Part shown: positions 16,438 to 24,840 of the stretch, in pieces
How the letters are laid out: every line of letters starts with the position of its first letter
How positions within the stretch are numbered: position 1 is the stretch's first letter
Assembly (NCBI RefSeq): GCF_014200725.1
Contig: NZ_JACHCL010000012.1
Location: 1 to 64,000, forward strand
DNA: 64,000 nucleotides
Direction: 5' to 3'
Origin: Janthinobacterium silvisoli
Lineage (GTDB): Bacteria > Pseudomonadota > Gammaproteobacteria > Burkholderiales > Burkholderiaceae_D
Translations under genes and position numbers: made by a program
Notes under the pieces: model-generated
What the model was told of the DNA's origin: nothing
Databases searched by the model: none
Seen by the model: only the letters and a program-made list of their open reading frames with translations

Positions 16438-17880
16438 TCACGCCGCATTATCGGCATAGCCATCGGGCCGTATCAGCAAGCTTTTCAGGCCGGCCAGCCG
16501 TGGGCCGGCCTGTTTGACTTGCAGCGACGTCAGCCAGGAAGTATCGAAAGCATAGGGCAGTGTGGCGGGTGCACCGTCGAAGGACAGGTGCAGCCACTTG
16601 CCTGCATGCAGCAATTCATGGATGCCGACGGCCGTGCCATCGTGCAGGCGCAACAGCCAGTCGGGGATGCGCCGGCCCGTCCAGTCCGCGTTGCCGAGCG
16701 GGGCGGACGCCGCCAGCGGCGCCGCATAACGCAAGCCGAAGCCCGACAGGTCGCTAGCCATCTTGCGGTTCAGTTCCGGCTCAAGCAGCATATCGCTGAT
16801 GGTGTCGCGCAGGGCCAGCATGCGCGCATCAAAGCGGGTCAGCAGGGCCGTTTGCGCCAGGGTATTGTGCTGCAGCGCCAGGCCGACCGGGTGGCGCTCC
16901 GCATGATAGCTGTCGAGCAAACTGTCCGGCGCCTGGCCCTTGATCATGCCCCCCAGTTTCCAGCCCAGATTCATTGCATCCTGCATGCCCACATTCATGC
17001 CCTGGCCACCGGTAGGCATGTGGATGTGGGCGGCGTCGCCAACGAGGAAGAGGCGGCCCTGGCGGTAGCGCTGCGCCAGCCGCGTCTCGTCGCCAAAGCG
17101 CGATAGCCAGGTAGGATCGTGCAAGCCAAAGTCGTGCCCCGCGATGGCGGTGCTTACTTGTGACAACTCTTTCAGGGTGGCGGCCTCGCTCACCGCGACG
17201 TGCGGGCGCTGCGCATTCATGACGATGACGCGGTAGCGGCCATTGCCGAGCGGCACCATCATCAGGCTACCCGCCGTGTTTGTCATCGCCAGCATGGGCG
17301 ATGCCGGTGGATATTTCAGCAGCACGTCGCCCATGATCATGCTGCAGCTGGCGGCCAGGCCTTCGAAGGCGATGCCCGCCTGCTGGCGCACCAGGCTGCG
17401 GCCGCCATCGGCACCCACCAGGTAGCGGGCCCGCAGCGTGAAAGGCGCGCCATCGTGCGTGCCGGCCACCGTGACGCCATGCTCATCTTGCTCGGTTTGC
17501 TCGACCAGCGCACCGCGCCAGACAGCCAGGTCGTCTTGTAATAGCTGCTCTTCCAGCAAACGTTCCGTAGTGCTTTGCGGCAGGAACAAGGTGTAGGGAT
17601 GTGGCGTATCGAAGCCGGAAAAGTCGAGCCGTGTATCGAGGCCAGCGAAATGGCCGGTGGGGAGGGTTTTTCCCAAGGCAATAAAGCGCTGGTCCAGGCC
17701 GCGCAGTCCCAGCATTTCCAGTGTGCGGCCATGGATGGTCAGCGCGCGTGAATGCACGGTCGCTTCCTGGCGGCGTTCCAGCACGGCAACACGGATGCCG
17801 GCCAGGCGCAATTCGCACGCGAGGGTCAGTCCTGCCGGACCGGCGCCCACGATGATCACTTCAAGTTCTGTCTTCTGCAT
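16438..17880 (-). CDS. FAD-dependent monooxygenase, rifampicin-monooxygenase-like
   Basis: A 480-residue group A flavoprotein hydroxylase (FAD_binding_3). The Rossmann G12-x-G14-x-x-G17 motif and glutamate-ending strand (VAVLERR) bind FAD. GDAAHIHMPTGGQGMN starts at residue 281. The stretch HFAGLDTRLDFSGFDTPHPY and the overall length resemble rifampicin monooxygenases (Rox) and polyketide hydroxylases of the PgaE type. It probably hydroxylates an aromatic or polyketide compound using NAD(P)H and O2, perhaps as detoxification. It is divergent from a TetR regulator with two operators in the spacer. Whether rifamycins are substrates is unproven. Confidence 0.88.
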   Translation of the reverse strand: MQKTELEVIIVGAGPAGLTLACELRLAGIRVAVLERRQEATVHSRALTIHGRTLEMLGLRGLDQRFIALGKTLPTGHFAGLDTRLDFSGFDTPHPYTLFLPQSTTERLLEEQLLQDDLAVWRGALVEQTEQDEHGVTVAGTHDGAPFTLRARYLVGADGGRSLVRQQAGIAFEGLAASCSMIMGDVLLKYPPASPMLAMTNTAGSLMMVPLGNGRYRVIVMNAQRPHVAVSEAATLKELSQVSTAIAGHDFGLHDPTWLSRFGDETRLAQRYRQGRLFLVGDAAHIHMPTGGQGMNVGMQDAMNLGWKLGGMIKGQAPDSLLDSYHAERHPVGLALQHNTLAQTALLTRFDARMLALRDTISDMLLEPELNRKMASDLSGFGLRYAAPLAASAPLGNADWTGRRIPDWLLRLHDGTAVGIHELLHAGKWLHLSFDGAPATLPYAFDTSWLTSLQVKQAGPRLAGLKSLLIRPDGYADNAA

Positions 17881-17889
17881 GGTATCAAT

Positions 17890-17933
17890 CTAACGTTGTT
17901 AGTCTTCGCAAAATGGTAAACTAACGCCGTTAG
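17890..17933. promoter_or_regulatory. Twin palindromic TetR operators
   Basis: CTAACGTTGTTAG (17890-17902) and CTAACGCCGTTAG (17921-17933) are two copies of the palindrome CTAAC-N3-GTTAG, with centres 31 bp apart (about three helical turns). They fill the 76-base gap between the monooxygenase and tetR starts. The layout mirrors the paired operators of tetA/tetR systems. Repression of both genes by the neighbouring TetR protein is the natural reading. Confidence 0.8.
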
Positions 17934-17956
17934 AGTTTCAAGAGGAATGCACATAA

Positions 17957-18592
17957 ATGAAAATTCAACGTGACACCGTCGTCGCCAGGGCGCTCGACTT
18001 GCTCGATGAAGTGGGCATCGAAGGCTTGACCATGCGCCGCCTGGCCGAGGCCATGGGGATCAAGGCCGCTTCGCTGTACTGGCATTTCGCCAACAAGCAG
18101 GCCTTGCTTGATGGTATGGCCGATAGGATGATCGAAGGCGTGGCCCGCACGGTCGATGTCGATGCCCCGTGCGATGGGCAGGTACGCCAGGTGGCGGCGC
18201 AATTACGCCTGGCGCTCTCCGCGCGGCGCGATGGCGTGCGCGTTTTTGGCGGCACCTATGTGATTTCAGATAATGTATTTCGCGTGGCCGAGGCATTAAT
18301 CAAGCCCATGCGAATGAGCGGCGCATCGGAGAAACTGGCCAGCTGGAGCACATTTACTTTGCTTTATTACGTGATGGGTTTTGTCATGGAAGCGCAAGGT
18401 GCCGGACCCGGCAATTCCTCCATCGATGAAATGGAAAGCCGGCGTGGTGATTTTATTGCCATGGCAAGTGGCCGTTATCCCCATGTATTAGCCTCGATGG
18501 TCTCTATTTTTGATCCCGATCTCGATACCCGTTTTGATGCAGGTATTGATTTAATTTTGCTAGGATTACAGCAAAAAATCCACATGGCTTGA
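17957..18592 (+). CDS. TetR family transcriptional regulator
   Basis: A 211-residue repressor. The N-terminal helix-turn-helix is clear (ALDLLDEVGIEGLTMRRLAE then IKAASLYWHFANKQALLDGM). The C-terminal all-helical ligand domain (about 75-205) resembles the true Tet-repressor type (TetR_C). AAGAGGA lies 10 bases before the ATG at 17957. It is divergent from the flavin monooxygenase, with twin palindromes between them, so it most likely derepresses that gene when a substrate-like drug binds. Downstream sits a structured intergenic repeat. Confidence 0.92.
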   Translation: MKIQRDTVVARALDLLDEVGIEGLTMRRLAEAMGIKAASLYWHFANKQALLDGMADRMIEGVARTVDVDAPCDGQVRQVAAQLRLALSARRDGVRVFGGTYVISDNVFRVAEALIKPMRMSGASEKLASWSTFTLLYYVMGFVMEAQGAGPGNSSIDEMESRRGDFIAMASGRYPHVLASMVSIFDPDLDTRFDAGIDLILLGLQQKIHMA

Positions 18593-18593
18593 A

Positions 18594-18714
18594 AACACCT
18601 GGCAAAACCTGCTGCGCGTCGGTATAGGTGACCTGCGATGCTCACCGTACCAAAGTACGGTTGCGCTTCTCGATCCCCTCTCCCTTCCGCTCGCTACGGT
18701 TTTTGTCAGGTGTT
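18594..18714. repeat. Structured intergenic repeat element (about 121 bp)
   Basis: The ends form a long imperfect inverted repeat: AACACCTGGCAAAACC (18594-18609) against GGTTTTTGTCAGGTGTT (18698-18714), one mismatch and one bulge. Inside, ACCGTAC-CAAA-GTACGGT (18644-18661) is a perfect 7-bp hairpin, with imperfect pairing outside it. There is no coding potential. It resembles a dispersed MITE/REP-like intergenic element, but no second copy was seen in this window. It may act as the tetR terminator. Confidence 0.6.
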
Positions 18715-18805
18715 GTTAAACCCAGGGCATTAAGGGTAAGCAGCATTGTTGCGCCTGCGCCCCAGGCATGCCAATTGTCAGTTTATTCATGCTAAGATTT
18801 GGCGC

Positions 18806-19411
18806 ATGATAGCCCACGCCCTGTTCACCCCGGCCCAGCAGAAGCTGTTGGGATTGCTCTTTGTGCGCGTGAACGAAGGTTTTCACTTGAATGAAATCAT
18901 GCGCCTGACGGGCCTGGGTAGCGCCTCGGCTCAGCGCGAATTGCGGCGCCTGCATGATTCCGGCCTGATCACGTCCGAGCGTATCGGCAATGTGCGGCGC
19001 TTCTGGCCGAACAAGGAAAACCTTGTGTATCCGGAATTGAGCGGCCTGGTGCAAAAGACTTTTGGCCTGGTTGGCGTACTGAGCACCAGCCTGGCCCCCT
19101 TGTCTGCGCAGCTGCAGCTGGCCTTTGTGTATGGCGCAACGGCGAAGGGGCAGGATATGCCGGGCGACCCGGTTGAGCTGTTGCTGGTAGGGGAAGAGGC
19201 TAATTATGGCGATATCTTGACGCGCTTGGCCCCTGCCGAACGAACCTTGCGTCGTAAAATCAATCCCAATTTATACACCTTGGCCGATTATCGGCGCCGC
19301 TTGCGCGAAGGCCAGCCATTTCTGCTGCAGGTACTACAGCAGCCTAAATTGTTTGTGATCGGCGATGCTTCGATATTGGCGTCGATGGAAATACAGGATA
19401 TTTATTCCTGA
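18806..19411 (+). CDS. Winged-helix protein with degenerate nucleotidyltransferase domain
   Basis: A 201-residue protein. An N-terminal winged helix-turn-helix (EGFHLNEIMRLTGLGSASAQ and then ELRRLHDSGLITSERIGNVR) is ArsR/MarR-like. Residues about 90-185 resemble a MNT-type nucleotidyltransferase fold (AFVYGATAKGQDMPGDPVEL, then LLVG). The expected catalytic G-S...D-x-D is missing: the acidic pair reads P-V-E-L. So it is probably a DNA-binding regulator with an inactive NTase-like domain. The ATG at 18806 fits the family better than the longer frame. Function is otherwise unknown. Confidence 0.75.
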   Translation: MIAHALFTPAQQKLLGLLFVRVNEGFHLNEIMRLTGLGSASAQRELRRLHDSGLITSERIGNVRRFWPNKENLVYPELSGLVQKTFGLVGVLSTSLAPLSAQLQLAFVYGATAKGQDMPGDPVELLLVGEEANYGDILTRLAPAERTLRRKINPNLYTLADYRRRLREGQPFLLQVLQQPKLFVIGDASILASMEIQDIYS

Positions 19412-19520
19412 GTGCGGCTGGGTATAAATGTTTCTGTTATAAGGTAATGACTGATTACTGAATCTGAAAATAAGTGATGAGAATAAGTAATGAGAATAAA
19501 AACAGAGGCGGACTGATCGT

Positions 19521-20363
19521 ATGATGAATAAATTACAGGCGTTCGGATTGATTGTTTCCCAGGCGGTACGCGGAGAATTGACCTTCCCCACCAGCGTCAA
19601 TGCCGCCTTGCAATTGCAATTGGCCTTGTCCGAGCCGGACTGCCATATCGACCTGGCCATCAAGCTGGTGCTGGCCGAACCCTTGCTGGCGGCGCGCACG
19701 GTGGCCTTGGCGAACTCGGCCGTGTACAGCCGTGGTGCGGCAGCGCCCGTGACCAGCGTGCGCGCGGCCGTCATGCGCATGGGCTACCGCAATCTGTATG
19801 CGCTGGTGGCGGCGATGGTGGTGCGCCAGTTCGGCAGCAAGATTATCGATCCGCAATTGCGGTTGAAAGCCGAACAGTTGTGGGAGCATACGGCGCACGT
19901 GGCGGCGCTGGCCCATGTGCTGGCGCGGCGCGTGACCAATATCGACCCTGATACGGCCCTGTTCGCCGGCATCGTGCATGAAGTGGGCGGCTTTTATCTG
20001 CTGTCGCGCGCCGACGAGTTTCCTGGTTTGCTGGAAGACGATGCGGAACACTGGATGGAATCGGCCGAGGAAATCATTTCGCGCGAAGTCATGAAGAAGC
20101 TGTTGATACCGCAAGCCGTGTCCGAAGCGATCGAAGGCTTGCGAGATGGCTTGCTGGCCATACCGCCCGATTCCCTGCTCGACACCTTGCTGCTGGCCAA
20201 GCAACTGGCGCCCGTGCCATCGCCGCTGCAACAGACATTTGTGGAAATGCTCACGCCGTCGGACTCCGTCATCGATTTCATTATCGATAACGAGACCCTG
20301 CAAAGCATATTGGCCGAGTCGGCCGAAGAAGTGTGTTCGATGAGCGCGGCCTTGCTGGTGTAG
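19521..20363 (+). CDS. HDOD domain-containing protein
   Basis: A 280-residue protein with an HDOD (HD-related output) domain at about residues 16-215. Recognisable parts are TFPTSVNAALQLQLALSEPD, AEPLLAARTVALANSAVYSRG, VRAAVMRMGYRNLYALVAAMV and ALFAGIVHEVGGFYLLSR. HDOD proteins lack the full HD metal site and usually work in signalling, often linked to cyclic-di-GMP, motility or competence. Two ATG codons lie at 19521 and 19524. It is a lone gene. The short spacer after it holds an inverted repeat shared with the convergent DUF885 gene. Confidence 0.85.
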   Translation: MMNKLQAFGLIVSQAVRGELTFPTSVNAALQLQLALSEPDCHIDLAIKLVLAEPLLAARTVALANSAVYSRGAAAPVTSVRAAVMRMGYRNLYALVAAMVVRQFGSKIIDPQLRLKAEQLWEHTAHVAALAHVLARRVTNIDPDTALFAGIVHEVGGFYLLSRADEFPGLLEDDAEHWMESAEEIISREVMKKLLIPQAVSEAIEGLRDGLLAIPPDSLLDTLLLAKQLAPVPSPLQQTFVEMLTPSDSVIDFIIDNETLQSILAESAEEVCSMSAALLV

Positions 20364-20369
20364 CGGCGC

Positions 20370-20395
20370 ACGGCAGCCCGCACTGGCGCTGCCGT
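20370..20395. terminator. Hairpin between convergent HDOD and DUF885 genes
   Basis: ACGGCAGC (20370-20377) pairs with GCTGCCGT (20388-20395) over a 10-base loop, in a 53-base gap between two gene ends. No clear T-run follows on either strand, so it is a weak terminator candidate that could serve both genes. Confidence 0.5.
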
Positions 20396-20416
20396 CTTAT
20401 CACATGGTAAGTGCGC

Positions 20417-22246
20417 TTAGCTTTGTTTCTGCTGCGTGATCCAGCGGTCAACCTTGGCTTCCAGCAATTTCAAAGGCAAGGTGCCGTCGCTGAGCACCAC
20501 TTCGTGGAATTTCGGCAAGCTGAACTTGTCGCCCAGCGCCTGCTGCGCGCGCTGGCGCAACTCCAGGATCTTCAGCGCACCGATCTTGTAGCCCAGCGCC
20601 TGGCCTGGCCACGCCATATAGCGTTCCGTTTCACTCTTTGCCACGGCGTCGTAGCCCAGGGTCTCGCGCATATATTGAATCGTTTGTTCGCGCGTCCAGC
20701 CCTTGGTGTGCAAGCCCGTATCGACCACCAGGCGCACGGCGCGCAGCATTTCATCGTTCAAGTGGCCGAAGTATTGCGCCGGATCGTCATACAAGCCCAT
20801 TTCCTTGCCCAGGGTTTCCGCGTACAGGGCCCAGCCTTCCGTGAAGGCATTGTTGCCGCCAAAGCGGCGGAAGTTTGGCAAGTCCATTTCTTGCACCAGC
20901 GCCAGGTGGAAATGGTGGCCCGGTTTGCCTTCGTGCAGGAAGAGGGTGGTCATGCCGGTGCTGCCATATTCTTTCGGGTCGGTCACGACGGACCAGAATA
21001 CGCCAGGGCGTGAACCATCGGCGGCCGGCGCCGTGTAGTGGTCGGCCGCCGTGTCGCGGCTCAGTTCAGGTTCCAGGCGCAAGTCCAGCGGCGCTTTCGG
21101 CACCAGGGTGAACAGGGCTGGCAACTTTGTGTCGAGCACCACGTTCAGCTTGCGGTAGACATCGAGCACTTCCTGATCCGTCTTGAATGGATGGTATTTG
21201 GCTTGCGCCGCCACCCAGGTCGGCAGGCCGGAGGCAGGGCCGTTGTAGCCCATCTTAGGTCCCACGATGGCGAACTGTTCCTGGATGCGGGCCACTTCCT
21301 TCAAGCCGATGGCGTGGATTTGCTCCGGCGTCATGTCGGTGGTGGTGCCGCTGGCTACGCGTGCCTGGTACCAGGCGGCGCCATCGGGCAGGGCGCTCCA
21401 GCCACTGCTGCTGCGGCTGGCCGGCAAATAATCTTTTTCCATGAAGGTGGCCAGGCGCTGCAGGGCAGGCATCAGCTTGGCCTGGATAATCACCGTATAG
21501 GTTTGCGTCAATCGCTCTTTATCGGCAGCCGAAAAACTGGCCGGCAGATTCTTGATCGGCGTGTAGTACACGCTGGCCTGCGGCGTATCGCTGACCAGTT
21601 TCTTGAATTGCGGCAAGGCCGATTCCGTCAGTGCGCGCGGCAATACGATGCCTTTTTGCATGCCGACGCGCATATTGGCGATGGCCTGGTCTATCCAGGC
21701 GGGCAATTGGCCCAAACGGCTCAGGTAAGCGTTGTATTGCTTGACGGTGGTCAGCGGTTGCGAGCCTTCGCCGCCTGCATAGTTGGCCAGGGTGACTGGC
21801 ATGCTATCCATCTGGTTCAGCGGCAGCAGGTGTTCGGGGAAACGCTCGAAGCTCAGGGCCGAGGCCAGTTCATAGTCGAGGATATCGTAATTGATCTGGT
21901 CATGCTGCGACAGCTGCTGGCGCGCGATGGCACGCAAGCGCTTCTGGAATTGGTGGTACAGCACAAACTGTTTCGCGCGCGCTGCGGGCACGATGGAAGA
22001 GCCGAGCTGGTCGTCAAAACGGTTGTCGCCACTTTCGGTGGCATTGACCGGGTCGAAACGGGCGAGGGCATCGTAATACTGGTCGGCCAGTACTTGCAGC
22101 TGCTGTTTGGCTTGCGGCGCACTGACGGCGGGTGCCGGTGCGGCGGCCTTGATGGCGGGCTGGGCAGCTTGCGCCAACGGCGCATAGGCAAATAACAGGG
22201 AGGCGGCCAGGGTGCCGAGTGTACCGGCGGCAAAACGATGCTTCAT
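20417..22246 (-). CDS. DUF885 family secreted hydrolase (putative metallopeptidase)
   Basis: A 609-residue protein with a signal peptide (hydrophobic to about residue 27, AQAA cleavage). The DUF885 signature LHEGKPGHHFHLAL carries the zinc-site-like H-E-x-x-P-G-H-H. A partner acidic region (NAFTEGWALYAETLGKEMG) follows about 30 residues later. Family members are predicted periplasmic or cell-surface metallohydrolases, largely uncharacterised. It precedes no obvious operon partner. The M48 protease gene lies 133 bases upstream on the same strand. Confidence 0.85.
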   Translation of the reverse strand: MKHRFAAGTLGTLAASLLFAYAPLAQAAQPAIKAAAPAPAVSAPQAKQQLQVLADQYYDALARFDPVNATESGDNRFDDQLGSSIVPAARAKQFVLYHQFQKRLRAIARQQLSQHDQINYDILDYELASALSFERFPEHLLPLNQMDSMPVTLANYAGGEGSQPLTTVKQYNAYLSRLGQLPAWIDQAIANMRVGMQKGIVLPRALTESALPQFKKLVSDTPQASVYYTPIKNLPASFSAADKERLTQTYTVIIQAKLMPALQRLATFMEKDYLPASRSSSGWSALPDGAAWYQARVASGTTTDMTPEQIHAIGLKEVARIQEQFAIVGPKMGYNGPASGLPTWVAAQAKYHPFKTDQEVLDVYRKLNVVLDTKLPALFTLVPKAPLDLRLEPELSRDTAADHYTAPAADGSRPGVFWSVVTDPKEYGSTGMTTLFLHEGKPGHHFHLALVQEMDLPNFRRFGGNNAFTEGWALYAETLGKEMGLYDDPAQYFGHLNDEMLRAVRLVVDTGLHTKGWTREQTIQYMRETLGYDAVAKSETERYMAWPGQALGYKIGALKILELRQRAQQALGDKFSLPKFHEVVLSDGTLPLKLLEAKVDRWITQQKQS

Positions 22247-22379
22247 TCGTTATGTCCTTTGCAAGGAGAATAAGGGAGACGTTCAAGGCGACCAGCCGAT
22301 AAGCGCAGCGGCTGACAGTCGACCCGCAAGCATACGCCATCGCCCAGCTCGTTTGCATAAAAACCTGGAGGGAGCGTGG

Positions 22380-23471
22380 CTATTTGGCTGCAGCCGGCAA
22401 GGCTGCTTTCATCGCTGGCCAATGTTCGTTTTGCAAGGGCAAACAGGTGGGGCAAGGGTTGGCGGCGATCAACTGTGCGATACCCTGTGCGCGTACTGTT
22501 GTTTGCGGATGCGAGGACAGCCAGCCAGGCGCGGCTTTGTCGCTGCCAAATTTCTGGAAGAATGTCAGCATGCCATCGGGGCGGATGTTTACCCGTTGCA
22601 AGGCGTGCAGACCGCGCCGGTCGGCCTCTTCTTCCATGTCGCGGCTGAAATACAGGGTGCCGGCCTGGTGGACCACCATGGCGGCCACGGCGCTGATATC
22701 GCCGAGGGTCACGCCGACCAGCGCGCCCCAGCCCAGGCTGCTGATCATTTGCCGCAAGGAATGGCGCTGCTCCACATGCTGTACTTCATGCGCCAGCACA
22801 CCGGCCAGTTCACCGGGGTCGGCCGCCTGGCGCAGCAGACCCGTATGCACGACGATAATGCCGCCTGGCATGGCGAACGCATTGACGCTGTCATCCTGTT
22901 TTACCAGCCAGCGGTAGTGATAGGGTGAACCGGTGGTCAGGCGCTGGCCGATCTCTTGTACCGTTTGCTGTGCGGCGCCTTGTTCCAGCAAGCCGCCCTG
23001 GCTGCGTACTTGCGCTAGGGCCAGGTCGCCCAGCTGTTTCTCGGCCGACAAGGGAATGTGGCCGGCCAGCCAGGCGATGGTGTTGTTGCCCTGCCACCAC
23101 AGCAGGGCCGCCGCAACGATGGTCGCACTCGTCAAGCCGCTTAGCCAGCCCGAGACTTGCCGGCGGTTGCGCTGGCGTTCGCGCCACAGCTTTTGCAAGG
23201 CTGGCTGCAGCGCGGCGGGGGCACTGGCCAATAGTGTGGCGACATCGTCCGGCGTGGCCGCCTGCAATGCCATTTGCCGGCCCTCGTCATCGAGCCAATT
23301 GAGGAATAGTTGTGGCTTGTCCATGCCGCCAACGCTGACGTTGAGCCGGGCCACATCGACGCTGCCGGTGGCACTATCGTCTATCGACAATTGCTGGCCG
23401 AAAAAATGCGCCGTCAGCGGCCCCTGCGGTGCGGCGTTGGATGCATGCAGATAGGCTAGAAACGCTGTCAT
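22380..23471 (-). CDS. M48 family membrane metallopeptidase
   Basis: A 363-residue protein with an N-terminal region of unknown fold, one membrane segment (about residues 112-130, LTSATIVAAALLWWQG) and a C-terminal M48 peptidase domain. The zinc motif H228-E229-V-Q-H232 and the downstream EEEADRRGL carrying the third ligand are present. Such proteases degrade damaged or misassembled envelope proteins (LoiP/BepA relatives). Its start overlaps the end of the HPP-CBS gene by 4 bases (ATGA), so the two are translationally coupled. Confidence 0.88.
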   Translation of the reverse strand: MTAFLAYLHASNAAPQGPLTAHFFGQQLSIDDSATGSVDVARLNVSVGGMDKPQLFLNWLDDEGRQMALQAATPDDVATLLASAPAALQPALQKLWRERQRNRRQVSGWLSGLTSATIVAAALLWWQGNNTIAWLAGHIPLSAEKQLGDLALAQVRSQGGLLEQGAAQQTVQEIGQRLTTGSPYHYRWLVKQDDSVNAFAMPGGIIVVHTGLLRQAADPGELAGVLAHEVQHVEQRHSLRQMISSLGWGALVGVTLGDISAVAAMVVHQAGTLYFSRDMEEEADRRGLHALQRVNIRPDGMLTFFQKFGSDKAAPGWLSSHPQTTVRAQGIAQLIAANPCPTCLPLQNEHWPAMKAALPAAAK

Positions 23472-24634
23472 GCCGCCAGCTCTGCAAAGCGGCTTTCGTA
23501 CAGGGCCGCCATCAGGTCGGACTGGCTGATGATGCCGGCCAGGCGCGCGTCGTCATCGAGGATGGGAATATGGTGGTAGCCGGCATCGGCCATCAGGGGC
23601 AGCAAATCGATGATGGGCGTGCCGAGCCTGGCCGTGTGCGGCGACGCCGTCATCAGTTGGCCGACCACTTCCGGTTTGTCGCCATGGCTCAAGCCGCTGC
23701 GCTGCAGCAGCAGGCGCAAGTGGTAGCGCACACCGTGGTAATCGTCCATGGTTTGCTGGCGCAGGAAATCGCTTTGCGTGATGATGCCGATCACGCGGCG
23801 GGCGCGGTTCAGCACGGGCAAGGCACCTACCTCATGCTGTCGCATCAATTGCCAGGCGTCGCTCAGGCTGGTGCCGAACTCCACGCTGAGCACGTCTTTC
23901 GACATGATGTCGGCACAGGTCACAATACCGAAGCGGCGCTGGTAGGCGCGCATTTCTGTTTGCAAGAAGATTGCCTGCAAGTCGTCGCGGCTGATGTCGA
24001 GTACTTGCTTGTGCTGGCGCAGCACTGCATCGAGGTCATCCGGTGAAATCCCCAGCCGCATGCTGGGCGGCTGGTCGGCGGTGGCGTGCGGATGCGCTGG
24101 CGCCAGTTGCTGGCTGTGTGGATAGCGGCGCCCCGTCAGATTGTTGTACAGCACGGCGCAAGCGACCAGCATGGCCGAATTGCACAGCACGGTGATAAAG
24201 ACAAATTCAAAGCCGGCCGCATGCACGCTGGCGCCGCCCACCACGGTGGTCAGGGCCACGGCGCCACCGGGCGGATGCAAACAGCGCAGGGCGAACATGG
24301 CGGCAATCGCCAGGCAGGCGGCCAACGCCGCCACACCGACGGTCGGCCCCAGCCATTTCACGCAGGCCACGCCGACCAAGCCCGAGACCACATTGCCGCC
24401 GACGACGGACCATGGCTGGGCCAGTGGGCTGGCAGGCAGGCAAAATAACAACACGGCTGAAGCGCCCATGGGCGCGATCAGATAAATGCTGGCGCTATCG
24501 GGCGCCAGCAGGAAGTGGCACGCCAGGCCCGTTAGCAGCAAGCCGCAGATGGCGCCTGCGCAGGCGCGCAATTGCTCGCGGCGGCTGCCGTTGTTCGGTT
24601 GTGGCAGCCAGCGTGCCAGGAAGGAATAGGTCAT
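23468..24634 (-). CDS. HPP family membrane protein with two CBS domains
   Basis: A 388-residue protein with about five N-terminal hydrophobic helices including the family-naming motif RCLHPPGGAVAL. After a linker come two CBS domains (ADIMSKDVLSVEFGTSLSDA and VGQLMTASPHTARLGTPIID), which bind adenine nucleotides. HPP-CBS proteins are putative transporters or membrane regulators; one branch has been linked to nitrite transport. The ATG at 24634 (MTYSFLARWLPQP) fits the family. An extended -10 (TGGGATAAT, 24678-24686, minus strand) lies just upstream, which argues against an earlier ATG at 24691. Overlaps the M48 gene. Confidence 0.85.
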   Translation of the reverse strand: MTYSFLARWLPQPNNGSRREQLRACAGAICGLLLTGLACHFLLAPDSASIYLIAPMGASAVLLFCLPASPLAQPWSVVGGNVVSGLVGVACVKWLGPTVGVAALAACLAIAAMFALRCLHPPGGAVALTTVVGGASVHAAGFEFVFITVLCNSAMLVACAVLYNNLTGRRYPHSQQLAPAHPHATADQPPSMRLGISPDDLDAVLRQHKQVLDISRDDLQAIFLQTEMRAYQRRFGIVTCADIMSKDVLSVEFGTSLSDAWQLMRQHEVGALPVLNRARRVIGIITQSDFLRQQTMDDYHGVRYHLRLLLQRSGLSHGDKPEVVGQLMTASPHTARLGTPIIDLLPLMADAGYHHIPILDDDARLAGIISQSDLMAALYESRFAELAA

Positions 24635-24794
24635 GGTGATAGGGCGCAGGTACGCCGCGCTGCTCAGTCTGGTGTCTATTATCCCATGCATGACTGCTAC
24701 CCTGCTGGCGTGCTTATTCGGATTTCGTATAAGCACAGTGTGAATTAATTGTAGATATTTCTTTCGAGCAGGAATATTCTAGTCAGTCATGTCC

Positions 24795-24811
24795 GCTGAG
24801 ATCAGCTCAGC
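24795..24811. promoter_or_regulatory. Small palindrome upstream of the thioredoxin-like gene
   Basis: GCTGAG (24795-24800) and CTCAGC (24806-24811) form an inverted repeat 30 bases before the thioredoxin-like start. It may be an operator or a leader hairpin. No regulator is assigned. Confidence 0.3.
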
Positions 24812-24840
24812 TTGCCTCATGTTTACTATGGAGTTTCAAT

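Noticed and set aside
21038..22195. 385-codon plus-strand frame opposite the DUF885 gene
   Set aside because: The opposite strand encodes a full-length recognisable protein with a signal peptide.
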